The notes under the pieces were generated by a model. The model made no database searches, was not told where the DNA came from, and worked only from the letters and a program-made list of their open reading frames with translations. The position numbers were made by a program, and so were the translations under genes. DNA of 32,859 nucleotides. Origin: an uncultured Veillonella sp. Its GTDB lineage: Bacteria > Bacillota > Negativicutes > Veillonellales > Veillonellaceae. Positions 7,615 to 14,495 of the stretch are shown piece after piece; within the stretch, counting starts at the first letter, position 1, and every line of letters starts with the position of its first letter. The DNA is taken from NCBI GenBank assembly GCA_915066865.1, contig CAJZEE010000014.1, positions 1 through 32,859 of the forward strand, written 5' to 3'.

Positions 7615-8625
7615 TTATAAGCCTTTGCTTGCTACAAATGCGGCCATGTCGATAAGACGTTCGGAGTAACCCCATTCGTTGTCATACCAAGAAACAACTT
7701 TTACCATGTTGCCATCCATAACCATTGTCAAATCAGCATCAACAATGGAGCTACGAGGATCAGAGCTGAAATCACAGGATACCAATGGTACATCAGATAC
7801 ACCAAGAATACCTTTTAATTCACCAGCTGCTGCTTTGCGGAATGCTTCATTGATTTCTTCTTTAGTAGCCGGTTTTTCAAGTTCGCAAACAAGATCTGTA
7901 GCAGATACGTCTGGAGTAGGAATGCGCAATGCAAAACCATCTAATTTACCTTTTAATTGAGGCAATACTTTAGCAACAGCTTTTGCTGCACCAGTAGTTG
8001 TAGGGATGATGGACATAGCAGCTGCACGAGCACGACGAGGGTCTTTATGACGTGCATCAAGAATTTTTTGGTCATTTGTATAGGAATGAATAGTAGTCAT
8101 CATGCCGCGTTTAATACCGAATTCATCGCATAATACTTTAGCGAATGGAGCCAAACAGTTTGTTGTGCAAGATGCATTGGAGATGATATGGTGTTTTGCA
8201 GGATCGTACATATCTTGGTTAACACCCATAACCATAGTTAAGTCTTCATTTTTACCAGGTGCAGAAATCAATACCTTTTTAACTGTAGGTTGTTCTAAAT
8301 GAACTTTTGCTTCTTCTGCATCGCGATATTTACCTGTACATTCAATTACGATTTCTACGCCTTCTTCAGACCAAGGTAATTTGGAAGCATCGCGGTCGTG
8401 GAATACGCGGATTTTTTTGCCATCAACATAGATATTTTCTTCGTCGAATGTTACTTCGTTAGGAATTGTACCATGTACGGAGTCGTATTTTAACAATAAT
8501 GCAGTACCTTCATTATCACCAGTTGCATTAATTGCTACAACCTCAACGTCAGGATTATTAATCGCTGCGCGAACTACACATTTACCAATACGACCAAAAC
8601 CGTTAATACCAACTTTTACTGCCAT
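7615..8625 (-). CDS. gap: Glyceraldehyde-3-phosphate dehydrogenase (type I)
   Basis: 336 residues with the Rossmann motif GINGFGRIG (6-14), the catalytic Cys153 in SNASCTTNC, the conserved HSYTNDQ, the S-loop region RRARAAAMSIIPTTTGAAKAV and the closing WYDNEWGYS. It oxidises glyceraldehyde 3-phosphate to 1,3-bisphosphoglycerate. The residue that usually selects NAD after the second strand (INDL in standard glycolytic enzymes) is replaced: here it reads INATGD at 32-37, resembling the INAS of the NADP-using GapB type, so cofactor choice is uncertain. The methionine in the S-loop is unlike GapB. First structural gene after cggR, with AGGAGGATTTAACA before the ATG. Confidence 0.97.
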   Translation of the reverse strand: MAVKVGINGFGRIGKCVVRAAINNPDVEVVAINATGDNEGTALLLKYDSVHGTIPNEVTFDEENIYVDGKKIRVFHDRDASKLPWSEEGVEIVIECTGKYRDAEEAKVHLEQPTVKKVLISAPGKNEDLTMVMGVNQDMYDPAKHHIISNASCTTNCLAPFAKVLCDEFGIKRGMMTTIHSYTNDQKILDARHKDPRRARAAAMSIIPTTTGAAKAVAKVLPQLKGKLDGFALRIPTPDVSATDLVCELEKPATKEEINEAFRKAAAGELKGILGVSDVPLVSCDFSSDPRSSIVDADLTMVMDGNMVKVVSWYDNEWGYSERLIDMAAFVASKGL

Positions 8626-8693
8626 TGTTAAATCCTCCTAATAACAAAAATTTTAACCAAATTTCAAACTAAAATTTATAACTACTAATTCGC

Positions 8694-9719
8694 CTATAAG
8701 GCAGAAATTTGTAACAATTGACGCATCCCCTCCGCTGCTTGCTCATCAATTATGAGTATACCTTTTTGACAAGCTCGCATCACACCTATAATAGCATTCG
8801 CTTTTTCTTGTCCACCAGCTACAGCAATAACATTGGGAACCTTTACTACATCAGGAAGTGATAAACCAATATTATTAGTAGAATAAATTAACTTACCCTC
8901 AATGTCACAATATTGACCAAGTGCTTCACCTACCGCATGATTATCTATCAACTGCTTACGCACATCATCAGCAATATGGCGCTGATCTGCCATGCGCATT
9001 GCAGTACCAATACCAAATAATAGTACGTCAGTCCTACTAATGAGATCTCCAATTTCTTTAATTTGCGGTTCACAAGTCATGAGCATATGTAATGAGTCTT
9101 GTGAAAGTCCATCAGGTAAATGGAGCATCTTATAGGACCCGCGAAGTCTTTCAGCTAACACAGAAGCGATTACATTAGCTTGATACTCCACTACCTCACC
9201 AACGCCACCCCGGGCAGGTACAACAATAGGATTAAATGGTAATACTGGCATCTCTTCAGCTACTGCAGCCATTGTACTGCCACCACTGATGGCAACTACA
9301 GAGTCAGGCTCTAATAATTCCTGTAATAGCTTTGCTGCTGCAAAACCTAACTTTTTAACCATCAAGGTTCCTTCAGTAGGAGTGATGATAACCCTATCGA
9401 TATGAAGTGCTTCAGTCAATCGATGTTCTAGCTCGTTAATACGATCTAGCTCATTTAAAAAATTTCGCAACTTTGGAACAATTGCATGTCCCTCATCAGT
9501 GAGAAAAATCCCTGGTTTATAAATGTCTACAAGACCATTAGCACGCATTAACTCAATATGACTTCGTACGGTTCGCTCAGGAAGGTCCGTTGCAGTAGCT
9601 AATGTCCTACGGCCTATAGGCTCTTCATAAACAAGGTGGTTTAGTATTTTGTATCGCTCCTTCAATACGCTAACAATTTCAGGAACAATACGTTCACATA
9701 TCATTAGAAATTCGTTCAT
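8694..9719 (-). CDS. cggR: Central glycolytic genes regulator, SorC/CggR family repressor
   Basis: 341 residues, matching Bacillus CggR in length and layout. An N-terminal winged helix covers about residues 22-75 (helix-turn-helix around RRTLATATDLPERTVRSHI at 37-54). A SorC sugar-phosphate-binding domain follows from about 105, with the phosphate-loop-like ISGGSTMAAVAEE and a late GGQEKANAI. In Bacillus this repressor lets go of its operator when fructose 1,6-bisphosphate builds up. The gene heads the gap-pgk-tpiA-gpmI-eno operon, 68 nt before gap, and just upstream lie a sigma-A-like promoter and a two-half-site operator matching the Bacillus pattern, so autoregulation is very likely. AAAGGAGGGACCCG precedes the ATG. 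Orthology is inferred from both context and sequence. Confidence 0.94.
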   Translation of the reverse strand: MNEFLMICERIVPEIVSVLKERYKILNHLVYEEPIGRRTLATATDLPERTVRSHIELMRANGLVDIYKPGIFLTDEGHAIVPKLRNFLNELDRINELEHRLTEALHIDRVIITPTEGTLMVKKLGFAAAKLLQELLEPDSVVAISGGSTMAAVAEEMPVLPFNPIVVPARGGVGEVVEYQANVIASVLAERLRGSYKMLHLPDGLSQDSLHMLMTCEPQIKEIGDLISRTDVLLFGIGTAMRMADQRHIADDVRKQLIDNHAVGEALGQYCDIEGKLIYSTNNIGLSLPDVVKVPNVIAVAGGQEKANAIIGVMRACQKGILIIDEQAAEGMRQLLQISAL

Positions 9720-9752
9720 CGGGTCCCTCCTTTACCCGTTTGGATCGTATGA

Positions 9753-9788
9753 ATCGTTTTTCGTCCCATGTGAACAAAATCCGTCCCA
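9753..9788 (-). promoter_or_regulatory. CggR operator (two direct-repeat half-sites)
   Basis: On the minus strand the sequence is TGGGAC-N6-TGTT-N4 (9788-9769) followed by TGGGAC-N6-CGAT (9768-9753). The published Bacillus subtilis operator is CGGGAC-N6-TGTC-N4-CGGGAC-N6-TGTC, so the 20-bp period and the GGGAC cores match exactly, while the TGTC part is partly eroded in the second copy. It lies between the predicted transcription start (about 9812) and the cggR start, where a bound repressor would act as a roadblock. Confidence 0.85.
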
Positions 9789-9818
9789 CCTAAAATAAAA
9801 AAATTCCTTTACACATTT

Positions 9819-9847
9819 ATTTTATACCCTATGTGCATTTTATTCAA
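9819..9847 (-). promoter_or_regulatory. Sigma-A-type promoter of cggR-gap-pgk-tpiA-gpmI-eno
   Basis: TTGAAT (9842-9847, 4/6 match) and TAAAAT (9819-9824, 5/6 match) on the minus strand are separated by exactly 17 bp. Transcription would begin near 9812, giving a leader of about 90 nt that contains the CggR operator. The -35 abuts the terminator of the upstream unit. Confidence 0.75.
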
Positions 9848-9849
9848 GT

Positions 9850-9876
9850 AAAAAACGCCCTAATGGGGCGTTTTTT
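9850..9876. terminator. Bidirectional Rho-independent terminator
   Basis: ACGCCC (9855-9860) and GGGCGT (9866-9871) pair around a 5-nt loop, flanked by A-runs on one side and T-runs on the other, so it can work on either strand. It sits 8 nt past the stop of the zinc-ribbon membrane protein gene and insulates the cggR promoter. Confidence 0.9.
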
Positions 9877-9884
9877 AAAAATCA

Positions 9885-10337
9885 CTATTTCTTTGACTTA
9901 TTAGAATAGTCTTCAAATGGTTTCAAGTCCATCGGAGTCAAAACTTTTGTACTTTCAGTTGCTACATTATTGATTATTGGCTCAGATACAGGTAAGTCAG
10001 ATTGACAATATCGACACTTAACCGCTTCTACACGAATAAACTCACCACAATAAGGACATTTCTTGAGATTAGAAGCTTTAACCTTAACTTTATCATTTTC
10101 ACTAATAGAAATAGAGTGAATTAGTGCAACAATCCATATTAGATTACTATAAATTAACCAAATGAAAAAAGACCGTCCTTTTTTATTAGCAATAATAGCT
10201 GGAATTAAAAACATCGCTGCAAAAACAGGAACTAATTCAATTGGTCTTGAAGGACCAAATGGAAAAAGAAAATCAACAAGAAATGCTGAACTAATAAAAG
10301 AAATAATGTACCCCAATATACATTTTACCCAAAACAT
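9885..10337 (-). CDS. Small membrane protein with C-terminal zinc ribbon, function unknown
   Basis: 150 residues, not assigned to a named family. Hydrophobic segments at about 4-24, 35-52 and 56-76 suggest three membrane helices. A short basic and acidic linker leads to a zinc-ribbon module, CPYC-x10-CRYC, with cysteines at 94, 97, 108 and 111, and a polar tail of about 35 residues. The module should face the cytoplasm or periplasm depending on topology, which I cannot settle. It begins 27 nt after the upp stop with GGGGGAG before the ATG, so it is probably co-transcribed with upp, and it ends at a strong bidirectional terminator. Nothing in the neighbourhood fixes a role: uracil salvage on one side and glycolysis on the other are both core functions. 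It looks like a lineage-specific addition at an operon end. Confidence 0.75.
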   Translation of the reverse strand: MFWVKCILGYIISFISSAFLVDFLFPFGPSRPIELVPVFAAMFLIPAIIANKKGRSFFIWLIYSNLIWIVALIHSISISENDKVKVKASNLKKCPYCGEFIRVEAVKCRYCQSDLPVSEPIINNVATESTKVLTPMDLKPFEDYSNKSKK

Positions 10338-10364
10338 ATTAATACTCCCCCTACAAAACTCCCT

Positions 10365-10991
10365 TTATTTTGTACCGAAGATACGGTCACCTGCATCACC
10401 TAAGCCAGGCAAGATGTAACCATGATCATTAAGCTTTTCATCAAGTGCTGCTACATAAATAGGTACATCAGGATGTTCTTTATTTACAGCCTCTACACCT
10501 TCAGGAGCAGCCACTAAGCACATTAACTTAATATGCTTAGCTCCTTTTTCTTTTAACAATGTAATAGCTGCTGCTGCACTTCCTCCAGTAGCAAGCATTG
10601 GATCAGTTACGATAAAGTCACGTTCGCCTACGTCAGATGGTAGTTTACAGTAGTATTCTACTGGTTTCAAAGTTTCAGGATCACGGTACAAACCGATATG
10701 ACCAACTTTTGCAGTTGGAATTAAACTAAGCATACCATTTACCATACCTAGACCAGCGCGAAGAATTGGAATAATACCCAATTTTTTACCTGCAATTCGT
10801 TTGCCAATCATTTTAGTTAATGGTGTTTCTACCTCCACATCCTCAAGTGGTAAGTTGCGTGTAATTTCATACCCCATCAACATAGTAATTTCATCAAGTA
10901 GTTCTCTGAAATCTTTAGAGCCTGTTTGTACGTCACGCATCAATGTAACTTTGTGTTGAATCAATGGATGTGTCATAACATTAACTTTCAT
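10365..10991 (-). CDS. upp: Uracil phosphoribosyltransferase
   Basis: 208 residues, the standard Upp length. The start MKVNVMTHPLIQHKVT aligns with the family's usual MxxxxxxHPLxxHK opening; ILRAGLGM and the PRPP-binding loop TDPMLATGGSAAAAI follow, and the end GDAGDRIFGTK is typical. It salvages uracil to UMP with PRPP. A longer frame begins at 11012, but AGGAGG lies 6 nt before the ATG at 10991. The unit is separated from glyA by a terminator at 11089-11119, so a promoter should lie within 10992-11088; I saw no clear sigma-A pair there. The glyA-upp adjacency is the same as in Bacillus. Confidence 0.97.
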   Translation of the reverse strand: MKVNVMTHPLIQHKVTLMRDVQTGSKDFRELLDEITMLMGYEITRNLPLEDVEVETPLTKMIGKRIAGKKLGIIPILRAGLGMVNGMLSLIPTAKVGHIGLYRDPETLKPVEYYCKLPSDVGERDFIVTDPMLATGGSAAAAITLLKEKGAKHIKLMCLVAAPEGVEAVNKEHPDVPIYVAALDEKLNDHGYILPGLGDAGDRIFGTK

Positions 10992-11088
10992 GACTATCCT
11001 CCTATAAAACAATATACATATCCCATTCTAGCGATTAACTATCATATTTACTCTATCACAGATTAGAAAATCATGCCATAAAAATATT

Positions 11089-11119
11089 AAAAGGGATGTG
11101 CCGAGGGCACACCCCTTTT
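11089..11119 (-). terminator. Terminator after glyA
   Basis: A 14-bp stem with one A-C mismatch (AAAAGGG-A-TGTGCC at 11089-11102 against 11106-11119) closes on a 3-nt loop. On the minus strand it is followed by TTTTAATATTTTT, ending the ywlE-rpiB-glyA unit before upp. The flanking A/T runs could also give weak plus-strand activity. Confidence 0.85.
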
Positions 11120-11176
11120 ATACTACCTATAAACTTATAGGACTATAAATATATAATGTAATTTTAATGTAAACGA

Positions 11177-12409
11177 TTAGTACAATGGATACGCTTCACA
11201 AAGTGTAGCGACACGTTTATTAGCTTCTTCATGGACCGATTTATCTTCAGGATTTTTAAGAACCACTGCAATAATATCGGCAATTTCTTCCATATCTTTC
11301 ACTTGCAAACCACGTGTCGTAAGAGCTGGCGTGCCAAGTCGAATGCCGCTTGTTACAAATGGGCTAGCTGGATCAAATGGAATTGTATTTTTATTACATG
11401 TAATACCTACTTCATCGAGTAAGTGTTCAGCTTCTTTACCAGTTAAACCAGTATTACGAACATCTACAAGCATAACATGAGTATCTGTACCACCAGAAAC
11501 AATTGTTAAGCCCTTTTCTTGCAATGCTGCAGCCAACGCTTTTGCATTGTCGATGACTTGTTGTGCATATACTTTGAACTCAGGTTGTAAAGCTTCACCA
11601 AATGCTACGGCTTTAGCAGCGATAACATGCATCAAAGGACCCCCTTGGATGCCAGGGAAAATGGCTTTATCGATTGCTTTAGCATACTTTTCTTTGCAAA
11701 GAATCATACCACCACGAGGGCCACGCAATGTTTTATGAGTTGTTGTAGTAACGATATCAGCATATTCTACAGGATTTGGATGTAAACCTGCTGCTACAAG
11801 GCCTGCGAAGTGAGCCATATCTACCATGAAGATAGCATCAACTTCATGAGCTACATCAGCCATTTTTTTGAAGTCAATTTGACGGCTATAAGCACTACCA
11901 CCAGCGATAATCAATTTAGGTTTTGCTTCTAAAACGATTTTACGGAACTCATCATAATCGATTTGTTGTGTTTCTGCATCTACACCGTAAGGTACTACGT
12001 TGAAATATGTACCAGATACATTAACAGGAGAACCATGAGTTAAATGACCACCATGGGATAAATTCATGCCCACAATAGTATCACCTGGTTGTAATAATGC
12101 GAAATACACACCAAAGTTTGCTTGAGACCCAGAGTGAGGTTGTACGTTAGCATGTTCTGCACCGAACAAGCGTTTTGCTCGTTCAATAGCTAATGTTTCG
12201 ATAACATCAACATTTTCACAACCGCCATAATAACGTTTACCAGGATACCCTTCTGCATATTTGTTAGTTAATACGCTACCTTGAGCTTCCATTACTGCTT
12301 GAGAAACAAAGTTTTCAGAAGCGATCATTTCTAATTTATCGCGTTGGCGTGCTAATTCTTGATTGATAACAGCTTGAATATTAGGGTCTTGTTTTTCTAA
12401 GAAACTCAT
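11177..12409 (-). CDS. glyA: Serine hydroxymethyltransferase
   Basis: 410 residues. The PLP enzyme signature is clear: SENFVSQAVMEAQGS, the YPGKRYYGG loop, HSGSQANFGVYFAL, MVDMAHFAGLVAAG (the aspartate and histidine that hold PLP) and the Schiff-base lysine in TTTTHKTLRGPRGGMI. It moves the serine hydroxymethyl group to tetrahydrofolate, giving glycine and methylene-tetrahydrofolate. The start is ATG 12409 (MSFLEKQD), 6 nt after AGGAGG; an upstream ATG at 12424 would translate the Shine-Dalgarno itself. It follows rpiB by 45 nt and ends in a terminator. Confidence 0.98.
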   Translation of the reverse strand: MSFLEKQDPNIQAVINQELARQRDKLEMIASENFVSQAVMEAQGSVLTNKYAEGYPGKRYYGGCENVDVIETLAIERAKRLFGAEHANVQPHSGSQANFGVYFALLQPGDTIVGMNLSHGGHLTHGSPVNVSGTYFNVVPYGVDAETQQIDYDEFRKIVLEAKPKLIIAGGSAYSRQIDFKKMADVAHEVDAIFMVDMAHFAGLVAAGLHPNPVEYADIVTTTTHKTLRGPRGGMILCKEKYAKAIDKAIFPGIQGGPLMHVIAAKAVAFGEALQPEFKVYAQQVIDNAKALAAALQEKGLTIVSGGTDTHVMLVDVRNTGLTGKEAEHLLDEVGITCNKNTIPFDPASPFVTSGIRLGTPALTTRGLQVKDMEEIADIIAVVLKNPEDKSVHEEANKRVATLCEAYPLY

Positions 12410-12454
12410 AAGTATCCTCCTCATGTAAATATATGCGTATAAGGTAACGATGTA

Positions 12455-12892
12455 TTACTTCTCTAAGGCTTTAATCTTTTTCACACGGCGTTCATGACGG
12501 CCACCTTCAAAATCCGTTGCCATCCAAATAGTAACGATGTCCTTTGCAAGGCCGGGGCCGATAACGCGTTCCCCCATTGTGAGAATATTAGCGTCATTAT
12601 GTTCACGACATGCATGCGCAGAGAATGTATCATGACAAAGAGCAGCGCGAATACCTGCAATCTTATTTGCTGCAATACCGATACCAATACCAGTACCACA
12701 AATCAAAATACCTCTGTCTACTTGACCAGATACAACTGCATTTGCTACAGGTACAGCAATATCAGGATAGTCGCAAGAATCAGCTGTATGACAGCCAAAG
12801 TCCTCTACTTCATGTCCCAATGCATTTAACAATTCCTTAACGGATGCCTTTAAATTTAATCCGCCATGATCACAACCGATTGCAACTTTCAT
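12455..12892 (-). CDS. rpiB: Ribose-5-phosphate isomerase B (RpiB/LacAB family)
   Basis: 145 residues beginning MKVAIGCDHGG, with the active-site region ICGTGIGIGIAANKI (general-base Cys) and HDTFSAHACREHNDANILTMGERVIG, all hallmarks of RpiB. It interconverts ribose 5-phosphate and ribulose 5-phosphate; related allose enzymes cannot be excluded from sequence alone. The frame is open 25 codons further upstream, but the family start and GGAGATGAAATT point to ATG 12892, 11 nt after the ywlE stop. The order ywlE-rpiB-glyA is conserved in Bacillus, where a further gene, ywlG, sits before glyA; it is absent here. Confidence 0.96.
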   Translation of the reverse strand: MKVAIGCDHGGLNLKASVKELLNALGHEVEDFGCHTADSCDYPDIAVPVANAVVSGQVDRGILICGTGIGIGIAANKIAGIRAALCHDTFSAHACREHNDANILTMGERVIGPGLAKDIVTIWMATDFEGGRHERRVKKIKALEK

Positions 12893-12903
12893 AATTTCAT
12901 CTC

Positions 12904-13350
12904 CTACGCCTTCTGAGGCACTGATATAAGACCAGCCTCTACTAAGTGATAAATTTGTTCCGCACATTGATTATATACGGTTTGATCAGATCCATATGGG
13001 TCCGTAACATCACCATCTTGACCACCCCACTCGGAAATCGTTTTGATTTTACTTTCCTCAAATGGGAATTGGCGAAGTAGTACAGATTTGTGATCTTTCG
13101 TCATACCAATGATAAGATCTGCTGCATTCACGAGTTCCATCGTCAATGGTCTCGATTCATGATCAGAAATATCTGCAATGGAACGGACGGCTTCCACGGC
13201 TTGTTCAGTTGGTTTTGCGCCATAAGCGGCAAATAACCCAGCCGATACAGTGGTAACATCCTTATGTTGCTCCGCTGCAAGTGCCCGTGTAATACCTTCA
13301 GCCATAGGGCTACGGCAAGTGTTACCGGTACACACAAATAAAATATTCAT
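12904..13350 (-). CDS. ywlE: Low-molecular-weight phosphatase, YwlE-like protein-arginine phosphatase
   Basis: 148 residues starting MNILFVCTGNTCRSPMAEG. The P-loop CTGNTCRS (7-14) has the nucleophile Cys7 and Arg13, and the general acid is in DPYGSD near 117. Thr11 in the P-loop is the residue that distinguishes the Bacillus arginine phosphatase YwlE from tyrosine phosphatases of the same fold, which have Ile there. YwlE removes phosphate from arginines marked by the kinase McsB for ClpCP degradation; whether McsB exists in this genome cannot be seen. The gene is first in ywlE-rpiB-glyA, behind an extended -10 promoter and an inverted repeat; AAGGATGTTATT precedes the ATG. Tyrosine phosphatase activity remains possible. 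Confidence 0.88.
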   Translation of the reverse strand: MNILFVCTGNTCRSPMAEGITRALAAEQHKDVTTVSAGLFAAYGAKPTEQAVEAVRSIADISDHESRPLTMELVNAADLIIGMTKDHKSVLLRQFPFEESKIKTISEWGGQDGDVTDPYGSDQTVYNQCAEQIYHLVEAGLISVPQKA

Positions 13351-13365
13351 AATAACATCCTTACT

Positions 13366-13384
13366 TAATCACATTTTGTGATTA
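13366..13384. repeat. 19-bp inverted repeat at the predicted 5' end of the ywlE transcript
   Basis: TAATCACA-TTT-TGTGATTA: perfect 8-bp arms around 3 nt. It lies directly after the predicted transcription start (about 13386) and before the ywlE ribosome binding site. It could be an operator or a 5' mRNA hairpin. It is not a CRP site (TGTGA-N6-TCACA has the opposite arrangement) nor an FNR box. Confidence 0.7.
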
Positions 13385-13392
13385 CTTTATAC

Positions 13393-13420
13393 ATTATAGC
13401 AAATTCATCCAATATGTAAA
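13393..13420 (-). promoter_or_regulatory. Promoter of ywlE-rpiB-glyA
   Basis: TTTACA (13415-13420, 5/6) and a perfect TATAAT (13393-13398) stand 16 bp apart on the minus strand, with TGC before the -10 giving the extended TGnTATAAT form. This is one of the strongest-looking promoters in the window. Confidence 0.82.
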
Positions 13421-13462
13421 GACATATTTCTATTATCAGTGGACATTTTTATGCTAGTAAAT

Positions 13463-14494
13463 TTACTTATAAATGATATGATGGCTCGATGCCTTCTCCA
13501 TACGATTCATAATAGCAACACCAAAACCGTCATCATCAACACCTTCTGCCAAGATTAGGGTAACATGATTTTCATTAAAATGTAATAGACTTTTGTAAAA
13601 GTCATGACCTAATGATAAAGCATCACTATGATGGCCAAAACAATGACATATAAAGCGTGTATCCCCTTTAATCAAATTATACGTTTCATGACTTACCAAA
13701 CAACCTATGGGACCTTCTACCTCTGCAGAAAGCTCTTTGAAAGTACTTGCTACATCTTCTGGACTGCCTACAACAACTGTCATAGGTGCATCAGGAGCAT
13801 AATGGGTATACTTCATACCGGGAGCCTTTGGCTTAGTTGTTGCATTAACAAGAGCAGTATCATACTCAACAGTAGACACAACATCTTCTAGCTGTGCTTT
13901 TGTAATTCCACCAGGTCTCAATATAATGACCTTATCATCATGAACTTCCACCACAGTAGACTCTACACCAATCGTACATGAACCAGCATCTAAAATATAG
14001 GAAATACGGTCCTTCATATCATGATAAACATCTTGTGCCGTTGTGGGACTTGGCCGTCCAGATATATTAGCACTAGGAGCCGCTATAGGTACACCAGCAC
14101 GCTCTAATAAAGCTCGACAAAGCTCATGATCAGGGCAACGTAAAGCAACACGAGGTAACCCGCCTGTAGCACGATCTGGCACTAAATCTGATTTAGGCAA
14201 TGTGATTGTCAACGGACCAGGCCAAAACGTATCCATTAATAATTGTGCCGTATTTGAAACCTCTGTTACTAAAGGTTTTATACTTTCACTATTAGGAACA
14301 TGTAAAATAAGTGGATTATCGGAAGGGCGACCTTTAGCGATGTAGATTTTATCCATCGCCTCCGGATCTAACCCATTAGCACCTAATCCATATACAGTTT
14401 CTGTAGGAATGGACACTAATTCACCATTACGCAAAGCGCAAGCAAGCATATCTAGTTCTTGATCTGATGGATTTGTAATAATTTGAGTATCCAT
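13463..14494 (-). CDS. sua5: L-threonylcarbamoyladenylate synthase (Sua5/YwlC/TsaC family)
   Basis: 343 residues, the two-domain Sua5 form and not the short TsaC. The N-terminal YrdC domain shows SIPTETVYGLGANG (28-41), KGRPSDNPLILHV (54-66), the WPGPLTITL segment and AAPSANISGRPSPT; a Sua5 C-terminal domain occupies roughly 210-343. It makes threonylcarbamoyl-AMP for the t6A37 modification of ANN-decoding tRNAs. The start is ATG 14494 because GAGGG falls inside the four upstream codons; prmC ends 1 nt earlier (TAATATG), so translation is coupled. The prfA-prmC-sua5 order is common in Firmicutes. No terminator is evident before the ywlE promoter. Confidence 0.96.
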   Translation of the reverse strand: MDTQIITNPSDQELDMLACALRNGELVSIPTETVYGLGANGLDPEAMDKIYIAKGRPSDNPLILHVPNSESIKPLVTEVSNTAQLLMDTFWPGPLTITLPKSDLVPDRATGGLPRVALRCPDHELCRALLERAGVPIAAPSANISGRPSPTTAQDVYHDMKDRISYILDAGSCTIGVESTVVEVHDDKVIILRPGGITKAQLEDVVSTVEYDTALVNATTKPKAPGMKYTHYAPDAPMTVVVGSPEDVASTFKELSAEVEGPIGCLVSHETYNLIKGDTRFICHCFGHHSDALSLGHDFYKSLLHFNENHVTLILAEGVDDDGFGVAIMNRMEKASSHHIIYK

Positions 14495-14495
14495 A

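Noticed and set aside
10992..11088. A sigma-A promoter for upp.
   Set aside because: Several TAtaaT-like hexamers exist, but none has a good -35 at 16-18 bp or a TG extension; left uncalled.
12481..12699. Minus-strand frame inside rpiB in another register.
   Set aside because: Overlaps a well-supported gene completely, with low-complexity content and no start signal.
13366..13384. Reading the ywlE repeat as a CRP or FNR site.
   Set aside because: The half-site orientation and spacing fit neither TGTGA-N6-TCACA nor TTGAT-N4-ATCAA.
13455..13466. AGTAAATTTACT palindrome at the sua5 stop, considered as a terminator.
   Set aside because: Too short, AT-only core, no T-run; not a credible terminator.
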